From Candidatus Rokuibacteriota bacterium (GTDB lineage: Bacteria; Methylomirabilota; Methylomirabilia; Rokubacteriales; CSP1-6), in contig JAUSJX010000151.1 in the NCBI GenBank assembly GCA_030647435.1, positions 1 through 49,704 of the forward strand: a stretch of DNA of 49,704 bases, written 5' to 3'. The first letter of the stretch is position 1. Each line of letters begins with the position of its first letter. The position numbers and the translations under genes are program-made. Of this stretch, positions 8,195 to 15,802 are shown piece by piece. The notes beneath the pieces were generated by a model. It worked only from the letters and a program-made list of their open reading frames with translations, was not told where the DNA came from and did not search any database.

Positions 8195-9177
8195 GCCTTC
8201 GGCCCCTCCTCGAAGAGCCGCTTCGCCAGGCGCTCGATCATCGGCAGCCCGGTGATGTCGCGCTCCATTTCCGGCACGTGGGCCAGGATCTGGGCGCCGA
8301 AGGTGGACTGGATCTCCTTCATGTACCGCTGCTGCATCGTGATCCGGTTCCTCAGGTACTCGGGGATGCGGCCCGCCCCGAGGTCCGGCGGCAGGACCCG
8401 GTTGACCACGTATCCAGAGAGGGGCACGTCGAACTTGGCGAACAGCTCCGCGGCTTTCTTCGTGTCGAGGATGATCATCTCCTCCGGCACCAGCACGAAG
8501 AAGAAGGCTGTGCGGCTCTTGTCGGTCAGGATGCGGGAGGAGGCGTTGATCCGCTCCTTGATGTAGAGGAGCTCGCTGAGGATCTTGTCCTCCTCCATGG
8601 TCTCCTCACGGCGCATCGTCGCCGCCACCTGGTCGTACTGGCGCATCTCCTCGCGGAGCTTGGTGATCTTGTTGATCCACTCGTCGTACACCTTAGCCAT
8701 GGACAGGTAGTACAGCGCGTGACCGAGCGGCACCAGGTCGTAGATGTAGTAGTCGTAGTCGCCCTGGACGATGATGTCCACGACGGCGTCGAAGATGGCG
8801 CTCTCCTCCATGGCGGGCTCGGCGGAGGCGGCGGCGATGTAGTTGTCGATCTCCTCGGGGACGCGGTCGAAACCGTACATGTCCAGGATCTTCTTGCGGA
8901 TCTCCTCCTGGTAGTCCTTGATCCGCCGGTCGGCGTCCACTTCCTGGGCCCAGAGGTTCTGCATGATCGGCACCGGGCCCTTGCCGAAGATATCCTTCTG
9001 GAAGATGTCCGAGAGGCTGGCCTGCGGATCGACGGAGAAGAGGAGGACGCGCTTGCCCTGGCTGGCCAGCCAGAAAGCGCAGGTGGCGGAGAGCGTGGTC
9101 TTCCCGAGCCCGCCCTTGCCGCCGAACATGATGTACCGCCGGTCCGGCTGGCTCTCGAACACGGTTCTGAGCGACAT
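8191..9177 (-). CDS. ArsA/Get3-type ATPase, first of a pair
   Basis: A 328-residue paralogue of the next gene. Walker A is GGKGGLGKTT (about 19-28). Switch I reads DPQAS, keeping the catalytic Asp but with His replaced. Switch II reads DLVPLGH in place of DTAPTGH. The ATG at 9177 is chosen because GGAAGGAGG lies 4-5 bases upstream; the longer frame to 9213 is not needed. Like its partner it lacks metalloid-binding Cys pairs. Sitting directly behind two small hydrophobic proteins, it could be their membrane-targeting or cargo ATPase, as Get3 is for tail-anchored proteins. This role is inference; mycobacterial paired ArsA-like proteins are a possible parallel. Confidence 0.88.
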   Translation of the reverse strand: MSLRTVFESQPDRRYIMFGGKGGLGKTTLSATCAFWLASQGKRVLLFSVDPQASLSDIFQKDIFGKGPVPIMQNLWAQEVDADRRIKDYQEEIRKKILDMYGFDRVPEEIDNYIAAASAEPAMEESAIFDAVVDIIVQGDYDYYIYDLVPLGHALYYLSMAKVYDEWINKITKLREEMRQYDQVAATMRREETMEEDKILSELLYIKERINASSRILTDKSRTAFFFVLVPEEMIILDTKKAAELFAKFDVPLSGYVVNRVLPPDLGAGRIPEYLRNRITMQQRYMKEIQSTFGAQILAHVPEMERDITGLPMIERLAKRLFEEGPKA

Positions 9178-9248
9178 GGTGCCTCCTTCCGAAGCCCGCC
9201 CCGCGGGCGTCATGGCGACTCGTGAGGGCCGGGTCTACCCGCCGAAAG

Positions 9249-9524
9249 CTATCCGAGGACGTCGGTGATGTCGCGCTCGCGGAGCATGCGGCGCTTCCAC
9301 GAGGCGATCTGGGGCGTCACGTACGGCAGGAGCCTCAGAGAGTAGTAGGGCGGCAGGATCGGGACTCCCAAGAGGTCGCCCATGGTGATGAGGATGAAGA
9401 GGTGCTCCATGCTCGCCCGCGAGCGGACGGCGTGGCGGGTCATCTCGTGGGAGGACATCCCGTACACGATGTCCTTGAACACGCTCAGGATCCCGCCCTT
9501 CTTGGGCTTCTTTTCGTCAGCCAT
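9249..9524 (-). CDS. Small GVPILPP-motif protein, copy 2
   Basis: A 91-residue protein of unknown family. A basic N-terminus (KKPKKGG) is followed by a conserved block (YGMSSHEMTRH) and one hydrophobic stretch, about residues 38-70, built around GDLLGVPILPP and YSLRLLPYV, then a basic tail (WKRRMLRERD). It is a close paralogue of the protein encoded 20 bases upstream. The proline-rich centre suggests a re-entrant hairpin or monotopic membrane anchor rather than a plain transmembrane helix. It precedes the two ATPases on the same strand, so partner or client of those ATPases is the simplest guess. I know no assigned function. Confidence 0.8.
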   Translation of the reverse strand: MADEKKPKKGGILSVFKDIVYGMSSHEMTRHAVRSRASMEHLFILITMGDLLGVPILPPYYSLRLLPYVTPQIASWKRRMLRERDITDVLG

Positions 9525-9544
9525 GGGCCTTTCCCTGTCTTGGA

Positions 9545-9841
9545 TTAGACACCGTGCATATCATACTCTTCCTTCTCCCAGTACTCCCGCCGCTTCGCCA
9601 TGTGGCGCTTCCACCTGGCGATCTCGGGCACTACATACGGCAGCAGGCGCAGCGAGTAGACGGGCGGCAGTATCGGCACGCCGATCAGGTCGCCGAGCGT
9701 GACGACCATGAAGACCGCCTCCAGCTGATGGCGCATCTCCAGCGCGTGACGGGCGAACTCGTGGCCCGTCATCCCGTACATGAACTGCTTGACCGCCTCC
9801 CAGCCGGCGGACAGACGGTGCGTGAACGGTCGAGTCGCCAT
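9545..9841 (-). CDS. Small GVPILPP-motif protein, copy 1
   Basis: A 98-residue protein that aligns with the downstream copy along its whole centre: YGM-T-G-HE, RHA, then GDLIGVPILPP and YSLRLLPYV, then WKRHM. The N-terminal 15 residues and the acidic tail (YWEKEEYDMHGV) differ. It has the same single proline-interrupted hydrophobic segment. Two copies followed by two ATPases suggests that each duplicated together and that the module works as a two-by-two complex. It begins a run of nine closely spaced minus-strand genes ending at ilvD. The family is unrecognised. Confidence 0.8.
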   Translation of the reverse strand: MATRPFTHRLSAGWEAVKQFMYGMTGHEFARHALEMRHQLEAVFMVVTLGDLIGVPILPPVYSLRLLPYVVPEIARWKRHMAKRREYWEKEEYDMHGV

Positions 9842-9922
9842 GAACGCTGGCCTCGCGCCCGGCGGTGGGCCGGGGGAGGCTATCCTCCCCAGGCGCGCAC
9901 ATTGCCGCGCGGCGGCTGCCGG

Positions 9923-11716
9923 CTACCCGCCCGCGGGCGCGGCCTTCGGCGCGGGCGTCGGCCGGCGCAGATACTTCATGAAGGCGCGCCAGCCGTCAAT
10001 CCCGATGAATACCGCTGCGACCACGAGCAGCAGCGCCACCAGGACCATGAGCCCCGAGCCGACCATGGGCAGCATGCGGCCGGCCTCCCGGTTGGGCTGG
10101 TAGACGTTGAAGTAAACGTTGTAGGCGGTCACCAAGAGCGAGGCCACCGTGGTGACGTACATGAAGATCATCGGCAGCCCGGCGTAGAGCCAGTTCTTTC
10201 CCACGGACGCCAGCCACACCGTCACCAGCAAGAGCGACAGCGCAGCCATGAGCTGGTTGGCGCCGCCGAAGAGCTGCCAGAGATACACCCACGTCCCCGT
10301 CACCACCAGCAGGAGGGCCAGCAGGACGCAGATGATCGAGGACACGTGTTGGTTGCGGCAGGGCGGGATGACGTCGCCCAGCCACTCGGTGAGAGTGATG
10401 CGCATGACCCGGAAGATGAGCTGGGTGACCACGAGCACGATCACGATGAACGCCGCGAAGGCAAGCGACACGGCGTACTGGATCGGAACGCCCCAGACGC
10501 TGATGAAGCCGCCGAGCCCGTTGGCGAAGGCGCCGACAGGAGCGCCCTTGGCGCCAACCGACACGGCCAGCAGGGCGAGCAGCCCGAGCAGGAACTCGGT
10601 GAACATGGAGCCGCCGCCCACCGGCAGCATGTCAGCCTCGTTCTCGATCTGCCGCGCCGTGCCCACCGCGCCGAACAGCGCGTGCCAGCCCGAGATCGCG
10701 CCGCAGGCGATGGTCACGAACAGCATGGGCCACAGCGGCATGATGCCCGCCGGCCCGAGCTGGGGATTGAAGCCCTTGAAGGCCGGGATCTGGAACTGGG
10801 CGACCTCCGGCTTGATGAAGCTCGCCATGGCGGCGCCGCCCAGGCCGAGCACCATGGAGAGCGCGGTGATCCAGAAGCCCACGTAGACCACTGGCTGGGC
10901 CATGCGCCAGATGGGAAGAACCGAGCCGGCGTAGCAGAAGACGGAGATCGCGATGGCCCAGAAGAGGAGGCTCGGCATGATCTTGGCCTCGGCCCCCTTG
11001 AAACCGGCCAGCGTCGGGTCGAAGTACGTGACCAGCGGCGCGCCGCCGGTGAGCCCATTGAGCCAGCTGTTGAGCCCTTGGAAGGCGGGCTCGCTCCACG
11101 GGCCCGACATGATCGCCACGAGGGTGACACCGACGGTAAGGAGCGTGGCGCCCACCAGCCCCGTCTTCCACCGGTAGAGCATCTGGCCCAGCAGGAGCCC
11201 CATGGCGACCAGCATGATGATGCCGAAGTGGGTCCGCGGCTGTGAGTCCATCACCTGCGCCATGATGCTGACGAAGGCGCCGGTCACCAGCATGAGATAG
11301 AAGAAGATGAAGAGCAGCAGCAAGATCCGCGTGCGGGAGGAGACCAGCCGGTGCGCGATGGCGGACAGGCTGTTGCCCTCGTTCCGCACCGAGATCACGA
11401 TGGCGCTGTAGTCGCTGGCCCAGCCGATGAACGAGACCCCCAGCACCAGCCAGATGATGGACGGCAGCCACCCCCAAAGGGTCGCGGCCACGATGGCGCC
11501 CACGATAGGCCCGGCGGCCGCGATGGACTTGAAGTGGTAGCCGAAGAGGATGTTGCGGTTGGTCGGCATGAAGTCTACGCCGTCCATGTACAGCGTGGCC
11601 GGCGTGGCCCGCTTGGGATCCGACTGGATCACGTTGCGGTCGATCCGGCGGGCGTAGAGCGTGTACGCGAGGTACACGGTCACGGCCCCGATGATTACGG
11701 CCAGCAGAGTGTTCAT
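9923..11716 (-). CDS. cstA: Carbon starvation protein CstA, peptide/pyruvate transporter
   Basis: A 597-residue inner-membrane protein with about 15-16 hydrophobic segments. The CstA N-terminal signature is present: LYARRIDRNVI, TLYMDGVDFMPTNRNILFGYHFKSIAAAGPIVG, and WLVLGVSFIGWASDYSAI. Family members take up peptides or pyruvate under carbon limitation. The length is between the 480- and 700-residue forms. The start ATG 11716 has AAGGAG 8-10 bases upstream, and the longer frame to 11755 has no support. It lies 105 bases after the probable selenoprotein gene on the same strand. The usual small partner (YbdD type) is not seen beside it. Confidence 0.93.
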   Translation of the reverse strand: MNTLLAVIIGAVTVYLAYTLYARRIDRNVIQSDPKRATPATLYMDGVDFMPTNRNILFGYHFKSIAAAGPIVGAIVAATLWGWLPSIIWLVLGVSFIGWASDYSAIVISVRNEGNSLSAIAHRLVSSRTRILLLLFIFFYLMLVTGAFVSIMAQVMDSQPRTHFGIIMLVAMGLLLGQMLYRWKTGLVGATLLTVGVTLVAIMSGPWSEPAFQGLNSWLNGLTGGAPLVTYFDPTLAGFKGAEAKIMPSLLFWAIAISVFCYAGSVLPIWRMAQPVVYVGFWITALSMVLGLGGAAMASFIKPEVAQFQIPAFKGFNPQLGPAGIMPLWPMLFVTIACGAISGWHALFGAVGTARQIENEADMLPVGGGSMFTEFLLGLLALLAVSVGAKGAPVGAFANGLGGFISVWGVPIQYAVSLAFAAFIVIVLVVTQLIFRVMRITLTEWLGDVIPPCRNQHVSSIICVLLALLLVVTGTWVYLWQLFGGANQLMAALSLLLVTVWLASVGKNWLYAGLPMIFMYVTTVASLLVTAYNVYFNVYQPNREAGRMLPMVGSGLMVLVALLLVVAAVFIGIDGWRAFMKYLRRPTPAPKAAPAGG

Positions 11717-11821
11717 TCTGCCTTCTCCTTGTATGTATGTGCGGCAGTTGGTCACCGCCCGATCCTCACCGCGAAGAGACGCGTCGCCTCCTTTCCAGAT
11801 TTTGGGGGGCCTCCGCCCATT

Positions 11822-12223
11822 TCACGGTCCCGGCTGCCGGGCTGCCAGGCTCTCCGAGATCAGGGAATCCACCTTGGCGAAATCGTTCCCCACGTACTTC
11901 CTGCTGTCGACGATGAATGCGGGGTACCGGTTGAAACCACGAACCAGACATTTGAAGAAGCCTTCGATGGAAGCGGCATCCACGAGCCGGACCGTCACCC
12001 GCGATCCGTACCGGTGAGGCAGCCCGTGGGCCCACTGGGAAAGGGAATGGAATTCGGCCGCGAGGTCGTCCGGGAGCCCGGCGTCGAGCTGCTCCCTGTG
12101 GACCTTCTGACCCAGCCCGGCGACCTGCCAGGTCACCTCGCAGTGCTGTCAATGCTGGAAGTGGGTTGGGACGTATGTGATGACTTCGACGCGGAGCGGC
12201 CGATCGCGGGCGACACTGCCCAT
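11822..12223 (-). CDS. Probable selenoprotein, thioredoxin-fold with U-x-x-C
   Basis: Read from ATG 12223 the frame is 133 residues with one internal TGA at 12151-12149 (residue 25). Coding resumes at once with QHCEVTW. Reading the TGA as selenocysteine gives a beta strand (LRVEVITYVP), a U-x-x-C redox motif, helices, a second strand (VTVRLVDAAS) and a cis-proline strand (RYPAFIVD), which is a thioredoxin layout. Start support is an AGGGGG about 8 bases upstream. A 7-bp hairpin sits 11 bases past the TGA. The conventional alternative is a 104-residue protein from GTG 12136, which would lack strand 1 and the redox motif. A nonsense-mutated Cys codon (TGC/TGT to TGA) is the other option. It lies upstream of cstA on the same strand. 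The redox substrate is unknown. Confidence 0.7.
12119..12137 (-). promoter_or_regulatory. Candidate bacterial SECIS hairpin
   Basis: On the minus strand GGTGACC and GGTCGCC pair (7 bp, one G-U) around a 5-nt loop TGGCA. The apical loop begins 19 bases after the in-frame TGA and has G at its second position. Published descriptions of bacterial SECIS elements ask for a loop about 16-37 nt downstream with a G in its first two bases, so both conditions hold. Confidence 0.55.
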
Positions 12224-12244
12224 GGCCCATCCCCCTCTGTCTCG

Positions 12245-12272
12245 TTGACTCGGTCGGCCAGCATCCTATACC
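12245..12272 (+). promoter_or_regulatory. Candidate sigma-70 promoter for the small membrane gene
   Basis: TTGACT (12245-12250) and TATACC (12267-12272) are separated by 16 bases, placing transcription start near 12279, about 43 bases before ATG 12322. It lies in the divergent gap between the selenoprotein gene and the membrane protein gene. Confidence 0.5.
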
Positions 12273-12321
12273 TTCAGTCTCGGAACCGCAAGAATGCCGG
12301 GACATCCCGAGGCCGGGGGCG

Positions 12322-12600
12322 ATGAGAGACTCGGAGTGGCTGGACAAGGACGACACAGCGCTGGAGGAGCTCCTGGTGGAGCGCTGGCTCCACCGGGGCG
12401 GGATGCTTGCCATCATGCTCCTCTCGGCGGTCGCCACGACGTATCTCGGGATCCGGGGCGTGGCGACCACGGCCGACATGCTCACGATCGGCGCCCTGCT
12501 CGGCCTCGCCGCGGCTGCGGCCGTCGTAGCCTTCGTGATGCGGCTGACGGATAGAAGAATCCACCTGGAGCTGAGGCGGCGGAAGCGCGAGCGCGGCTGA
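12322..12600 (+). CDS. Small two-helix membrane protein
   Basis: A 92-residue protein with an acidic N-terminus (DKDDTALEELLVERW), two hydrophobic segments at about 27-45 and 51-75, and a strongly basic tail (RRRKRERG), suggesting a helical hairpin with both ends in the cytoplasm. No domain is recognised. The start has a weak GGGGG-rich site just upstream and a candidate promoter at 12245. The menaquinone genes follow 100 bases later behind their own promoter, so a functional link is not shown. Confidence 0.65.
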   Translation: MRDSEWLDKDDTALEELLVERWLHRGGMLAIMLLSAVATTYLGIRGVATTADMLTIGALLGLAAAAAVVAFVMRLTDRRIHLELRRRKRERG

Positions 12601-12631
12601 CCGCGCTACTGCCCCAAAGCTCCGGGATTCG

Positions 12632-12660
12632 TTGACAGCCGGCGGGGCGAAACTTAGAAT
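12632..12660 (+). promoter_or_regulatory. Sigma-70 promoter of the mqnE-mqnC operon
   Basis: A perfect -35 TTGACA (12632-12637) and a -10 TAGAAT (12655-12660) stand 17 bases apart. Start of transcription should be near 12667, 35 bases before the mqnE ATG. In a GC-rich genome such a match is unlikely by chance. Confidence 0.75.
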
Positions 12661-12701
12661 CAGTGCGAGCGGTCGGTCCACCTTAATCACCGGAGGCTCG
12701 A

Positions 12702-13805
12702 ATGGCTGTTGCCGTGACCGCTCCCCCCCTGCTTCGCGACTCCCGTCTCCTGCCCATCTGGGAGAAGGTCCGGCACGGCACCCGTCTCTCACGCGAAGAC
12801 GGCCTCGTGCTCTTCGAGACCGAAGACCTCCACGGTCTCGGGCGGATGGCGGACTTCGCCAAGTCGCGGCTGCACGGTGAGCAGGTCTTCTTCGTGATGA
12901 ACCGCTACGTCAACCCGACCAACATCTGCGTCCTGTCGTGCTCCTTCTGCGACTTCGCGCGGAAGAAGGGCGAGGAGGGCGCGTTCGAGAACTCCATCGA
13001 GGACGTGCTGGAGATGATCAAGCCCGGCACCCGCGAGGCGCACATCGTGGGCGGCCATCACCCCGACTGGCCCTTCGAGTACTACGAGCGGCTGATCGGG
13101 GCCATCCACGCCGCGCGGCCCGAGACTCAGATCAAGGCCTTCACGGCGGCCGAGATCGACTACCTCTGGCGCCGCTGGAAGATTGAGCCCCGCGAGGCGC
13201 TCACAAGGCTAAAGAAGGCGGGGCTCGACTCCATGCCGGGTGGCGGCGCGGAGATCTTCTCCAAGCGGCTCCAGAAGGAACTGCACTACACCGGGAAGGC
13301 GGATGCCGACCGCTGGCTCGAGATCCACGGCATCGCGCATTCCCTCGGGATCAAGACCAACGCGACCATGCTCTACGGCCACATCGAGACCATGGCCGAG
13401 CGGGTCGAGCACCTCGTGCGCCTGCGCGAGCAGCAGGACAAGAGCGGAGGCTTCCTCACCTTCATTCCCCTCGCCTACCAGGTCGGGACGACGAAGCTCG
13501 TGCCGCGCCAGACTCCGCCCACGGACGATCTCCGCACCATCGCGGCCTCGCGGCTCCTCCTCGACAACTTCCCGCACATCGAGGCCTACTGGGTCATGAT
13601 CGGCGAGGAAACCGCGTCGGTCGCGCTCAATTTCGGCGCGTCCGACGTCAACGGCACGCTGGAAGACGAGAAGATCGCCCACATGGCGCAGGCCGAGAGC
13701 CCCCCCGGCCTGGCCCAGGAGCAGATCCTTCGCATGATCCGCGACGCGGGCAAGGTCGCGGTCGAGCGGGATGCGCTCTACAACGTCGTCAAGGTCTGGA
13801 ACTAG
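12702..13805 (+). CDS. mqnE: Aminofutalosine synthase
   Basis: A radical SAM enzyme of the futalosine menaquinone pathway that joins SAM to 3-[(1-carboxyvinyl)oxy]benzoate to give aminofutalosine. The 367-residue protein has the cluster motif C-x3-C-x2-C (CVLSCSFC) at about 71-78, HIVGGHHPD, the PGGGAEIF substrate segment and TLYNV-like ERDALYNVVKVWN at the end. GGAGG lies 6 bases before ATG 12702. mqnC follows after 3 bases. The enzyme is typical of organisms making menaquinone without MenFDHCEB. Confidence 0.95.
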   Translation: MAVAVTAPPLLRDSRLLPIWEKVRHGTRLSREDGLVLFETEDLHGLGRMADFAKSRLHGEQVFFVMNRYVNPTNICVLSCSFCDFARKKGEEGAFENSIEDVLEMIKPGTREAHIVGGHHPDWPFEYYERLIGAIHAARPETQIKAFTAAEIDYLWRRWKIEPREALTRLKKAGLDSMPGGGAEIFSKRLQKELHYTGKADADRWLEIHGIAHSLGIKTNATMLYGHIETMAERVEHLVRLREQQDKSGGFLTFIPLAYQVGTTKLVPRQTPPTDDLRTIAASRLLLDNFPHIEAYWVMIGEETASVALNFGASDVNGTLEDEKIAHMAQAESPPGLAQEQILRMIRDAGKVAVERDALYNVVKVWN

Positions 13806-13808
13806 CCC

Positions 13809-14882
13809 GTGCTCGCCGAGATCCGCGCCAAGGTCGAGGCCGGCAAGCGGCTCGACCGCGCCGAAGGCCTGTGGCTCCTGACAGAAGCGCCCATACTCGA
13901 GGTCGGCGCGCTGGCGCAGGATGCGCGCTTCCGCGCCCATCCGGAGAAGCAGGTCAGCTTCGTCATCGACTCGAACCCCAACTACACCAACGTCTGCGTT
14001 ACCGATTGCCAGTTCTGCGCCTTCTACCGTAAGCCGGGCGACTCCGAGGCCTGGACGCTGACGGTCGAGGAGGTCCTCCAGAAGGTCGAGTTCGCCGCGA
14101 AGCAAGGCGCGACCACGGTGCTGCTCCAGGGCGGTCACAACCCCGCCCTTCCCCTCGAGTACTACCTGTCCCTGGTCAGCGAGACGCGGCGCCGCTTCCC
14201 GCAGGTGACGCCGCACTTCTTCACGGCCTCCGAGATCATGACGATGGCGGAGGTTTCATCGCTCTCCATGCCCGACGTCCTGGCTCGGCTCAAGGCGGCA
14301 GGCCAGACGACACTGCCGGGAGGCGGCGCCGAAGTGCTCTCCGAGCGGGTGCGCAAGCGCATCGAGCCCAAGAAGGGCGGGCCGCGGGCGTGGCTCGACG
14401 TCCACCGCGAGGCCCACCGACAGGGCTTCAAGTCCACCGCGACCATGATGTACGGCCACGTCGAGACGCCGGAGGATATCCTCGACCACTTCGACGCGAT
14501 CCGGGAGCTCCAGGACGAATCCGCGGGCTTCACCGCCTTCGTGCCGTGGTCCTTCAAGCCGGGCAACACGCTTCTCGAGAAGTGGATCAAGATCCACAAG
14601 GGGCCGAACGCGTATCTCCGGATGCTCGCCGCCTCCCGCCTCTACCTCGACAACTTCCCGCACGTGCAGGCCTCGTGGTTTTCCGAGGGCAAGCGGGCCG
14701 GACAGATCGCGCTGCACTGGGGGGCGGACGACTTCGGCGGCACGCTGTTCGAGGAAAACGTCCACGCCGCGGCCGACTACGTCAACAAGATCACGGTGGA
14801 CGAGATCGTGATGCTGATCCGCGATGCTGGCTTCACCCCCGTCCAGCGCACCACCGAGTACGAGATCCTCAAGGTCTACTGA
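13809..14882 (+). CDS. mqnC: Cyclic dehypoxanthine futalosine synthase
   Basis: The second radical SAM enzyme of the futalosine route, cyclising dehypoxanthine futalosine to the spiro product that MqnD uses. At 357 residues it has CVTDCQFC (C-x3-C-x2-C, about 63-70), LLQGGHNP, and the PGGGAEVLSERVRKRI segment. The start is GTG 13809, 3 bases after the mqnE stop, so the two are one operon. MqnE and MqnC are paralogues, and the LDNFPHVQASW block distinguishes MqnC. MqnB/futalosine hydrolase and MqnA are not in the window. Confidence 0.95.
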   Translation: MLAEIRAKVEAGKRLDRAEGLWLLTEAPILEVGALAQDARFRAHPEKQVSFVIDSNPNYTNVCVTDCQFCAFYRKPGDSEAWTLTVEEVLQKVEFAAKQGATTVLLQGGHNPALPLEYYLSLVSETRRRFPQVTPHFFTASEIMTMAEVSSLSMPDVLARLKAAGQTTLPGGGAEVLSERVRKRIEPKKGGPRAWLDVHREAHRQGFKSTATMMYGHVETPEDILDHFDAIRELQDESAGFTAFVPWSFKPGNTLLEKWIKIHKGPNAYLRMLAASRLYLDNFPHVQASWFSEGKRAGQIALHWGADDFGGTLFEENVHAAADYVNKITVDEIVMLIRDAGFTPVQRTTEYEILKVY

Positions 14883-14931
14883 TCACCCCTCACCCTGCCC
14901 TCTCCCCAGAGGGGAGAGGGAGAGTTGCGGG
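14883..14931. repeat. CCCTCTCC palindromic repeat, copy 1 (terminator position)
   Basis: A perfect 10-bp stem, CCCTCTCCCC (14898-14907) against GGGGAGAGGG (14911-14920) with loop AGA, preceded by CCCCTCACCCTG. The same unit occurs at 18133 and 42551. Here it fills the gap between convergent mqnC and mqnD and could serve as a bidirectional terminator. Confidence 0.85.
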
Positions 14932-15756
14932 CTAGATCGGATCGACGGGCGGGATGACCGGGATCAGCTTCTTGGCGTGGGCGATCGCGTAGAGACGCTC
15001 GAGGGCGGCCTTGCCGTCGGGGCCGAGGCGCTTCGTGTAGTCGTTGACGTACATCAAGACGAACTTCCTGCAGGTCTCCTTGTCGATCCCCCGGCCGTAT
15101 CGCATGGCGTATTCGAGCGCTTCGTCCTCGTGCGCGTAGGCGTAGTCGATCGACTCGCGCAGCGCCTGCGACAGCTTCCGGTGCACGGCGTCGCCCAGGT
15201 CGCGGCGCATGACGTTGATGCCGAGCGGCAGCGGCAGGCCCGACTCGCGCTCCCACTCCTGCCCCATGTCGAGCACTTTGACCAGGCCCATCTGCTGGTG
15301 CGTGATCTGCCCCTCGTGGATCAAGAGCCCGAGGTCGGCCTGCCCCTCGAGCACGGCCTTCGGGATCTTGTCGAAGGCGACCTCGATGATGGGCGGGTCG
15401 CCGACGTAGATCCTGAGCAGGAGCGCTGCGGTGGTGTGGCTGCCCGGAATGGCCACGACCTTCTTCTCGAGGTCCTGACGCGCGATGGGCTCCGTCGCGA
15501 CCAGGATGGGGCCGTAGCCCTTGCCCATCGAGGCGCCGGGATCCATCATCCGGTACTGCTCGTGCACCATGACGTACGTCGCGGCCGAGACGGCCGTCAC
15601 CTCGAGCTCGCCCGTTCGCGCTCGGCGGTTGAGCGACTCGATGTCCTCCAGCACGTGCTCGACCTCGATGCCTTCCGCCTTCACCTTGCCCGCGGTGAGC
15701 GCGTAGAACATGAAGGCGTCGTCGGGATCAGGGCTGTGGCCGATACGGATCAGCAT
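14932..15756 (-). CDS. mqnD: 1,4-dihydroxy-6-naphthoate synthase
   Basis: MqnD opens the cyclic futalosine product to 1,4-dihydroxy-6-naphthoate. The 274-residue protein has a periplasmic-binding-protein-like fold: IGHSPDPDDAFMFYAL at the N-terminus, then GASMGKGYGPI, and LIHEGQITHQQMG carrying the conserved His. The ATG at 15756 begins MLIRIGHSPDPD exactly as the family does; longer frames upstream are shadows. It is convergent to mqnE/mqnC, an unusual arrangement for pathway partners, and shares its strand with the PHP gene 46 bases upstream. Confidence 0.94.
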   Translation of the reverse strand: MLIRIGHSPDPDDAFMFYALTAGKVKAEGIEVEHVLEDIESLNRRARTGELEVTAVSAATYVMVHEQYRMMDPGASMGKGYGPILVATEPIARQDLEKKVVAIPGSHTTAALLLRIYVGDPPIIEVAFDKIPKAVLEGQADLGLLIHEGQITHQQMGLVKVLDMGQEWERESGLPLPLGINVMRRDLGDAVHRKLSQALRESIDYAYAHEDEALEYAMRYGRGIDKETCRKFVLMYVNDYTKRLGPDGKAALERLYAIAHAKKLIPVIPPVDPI

Positions 15757-15802
15757 CGCGTGGGAAGGGTACCACAGGGCCCTTGCGTATTGGGACGCGC
15801 GG

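Noticed and set aside
7205-9177. Arsenite efflux ATPase (arsA) annotation
   Set aside because: The fold is ArsA-like but there are no metalloid-binding Cys pairs and no arsB, arsC, arsR or arsD nearby.
9554-11245. 563-codon plus-strand open frame opposite cstA
   Set aside because: Low-complexity His/Arg/Asp-rich translation opposite a clear membrane transporter.
11822-12136. Ordinary 104-residue protein starting at GTG 12136
   Set aside because: It would lose the first strand and the redox motif of the fold; the in-frame TGA reading from ATG 12223 explains more.
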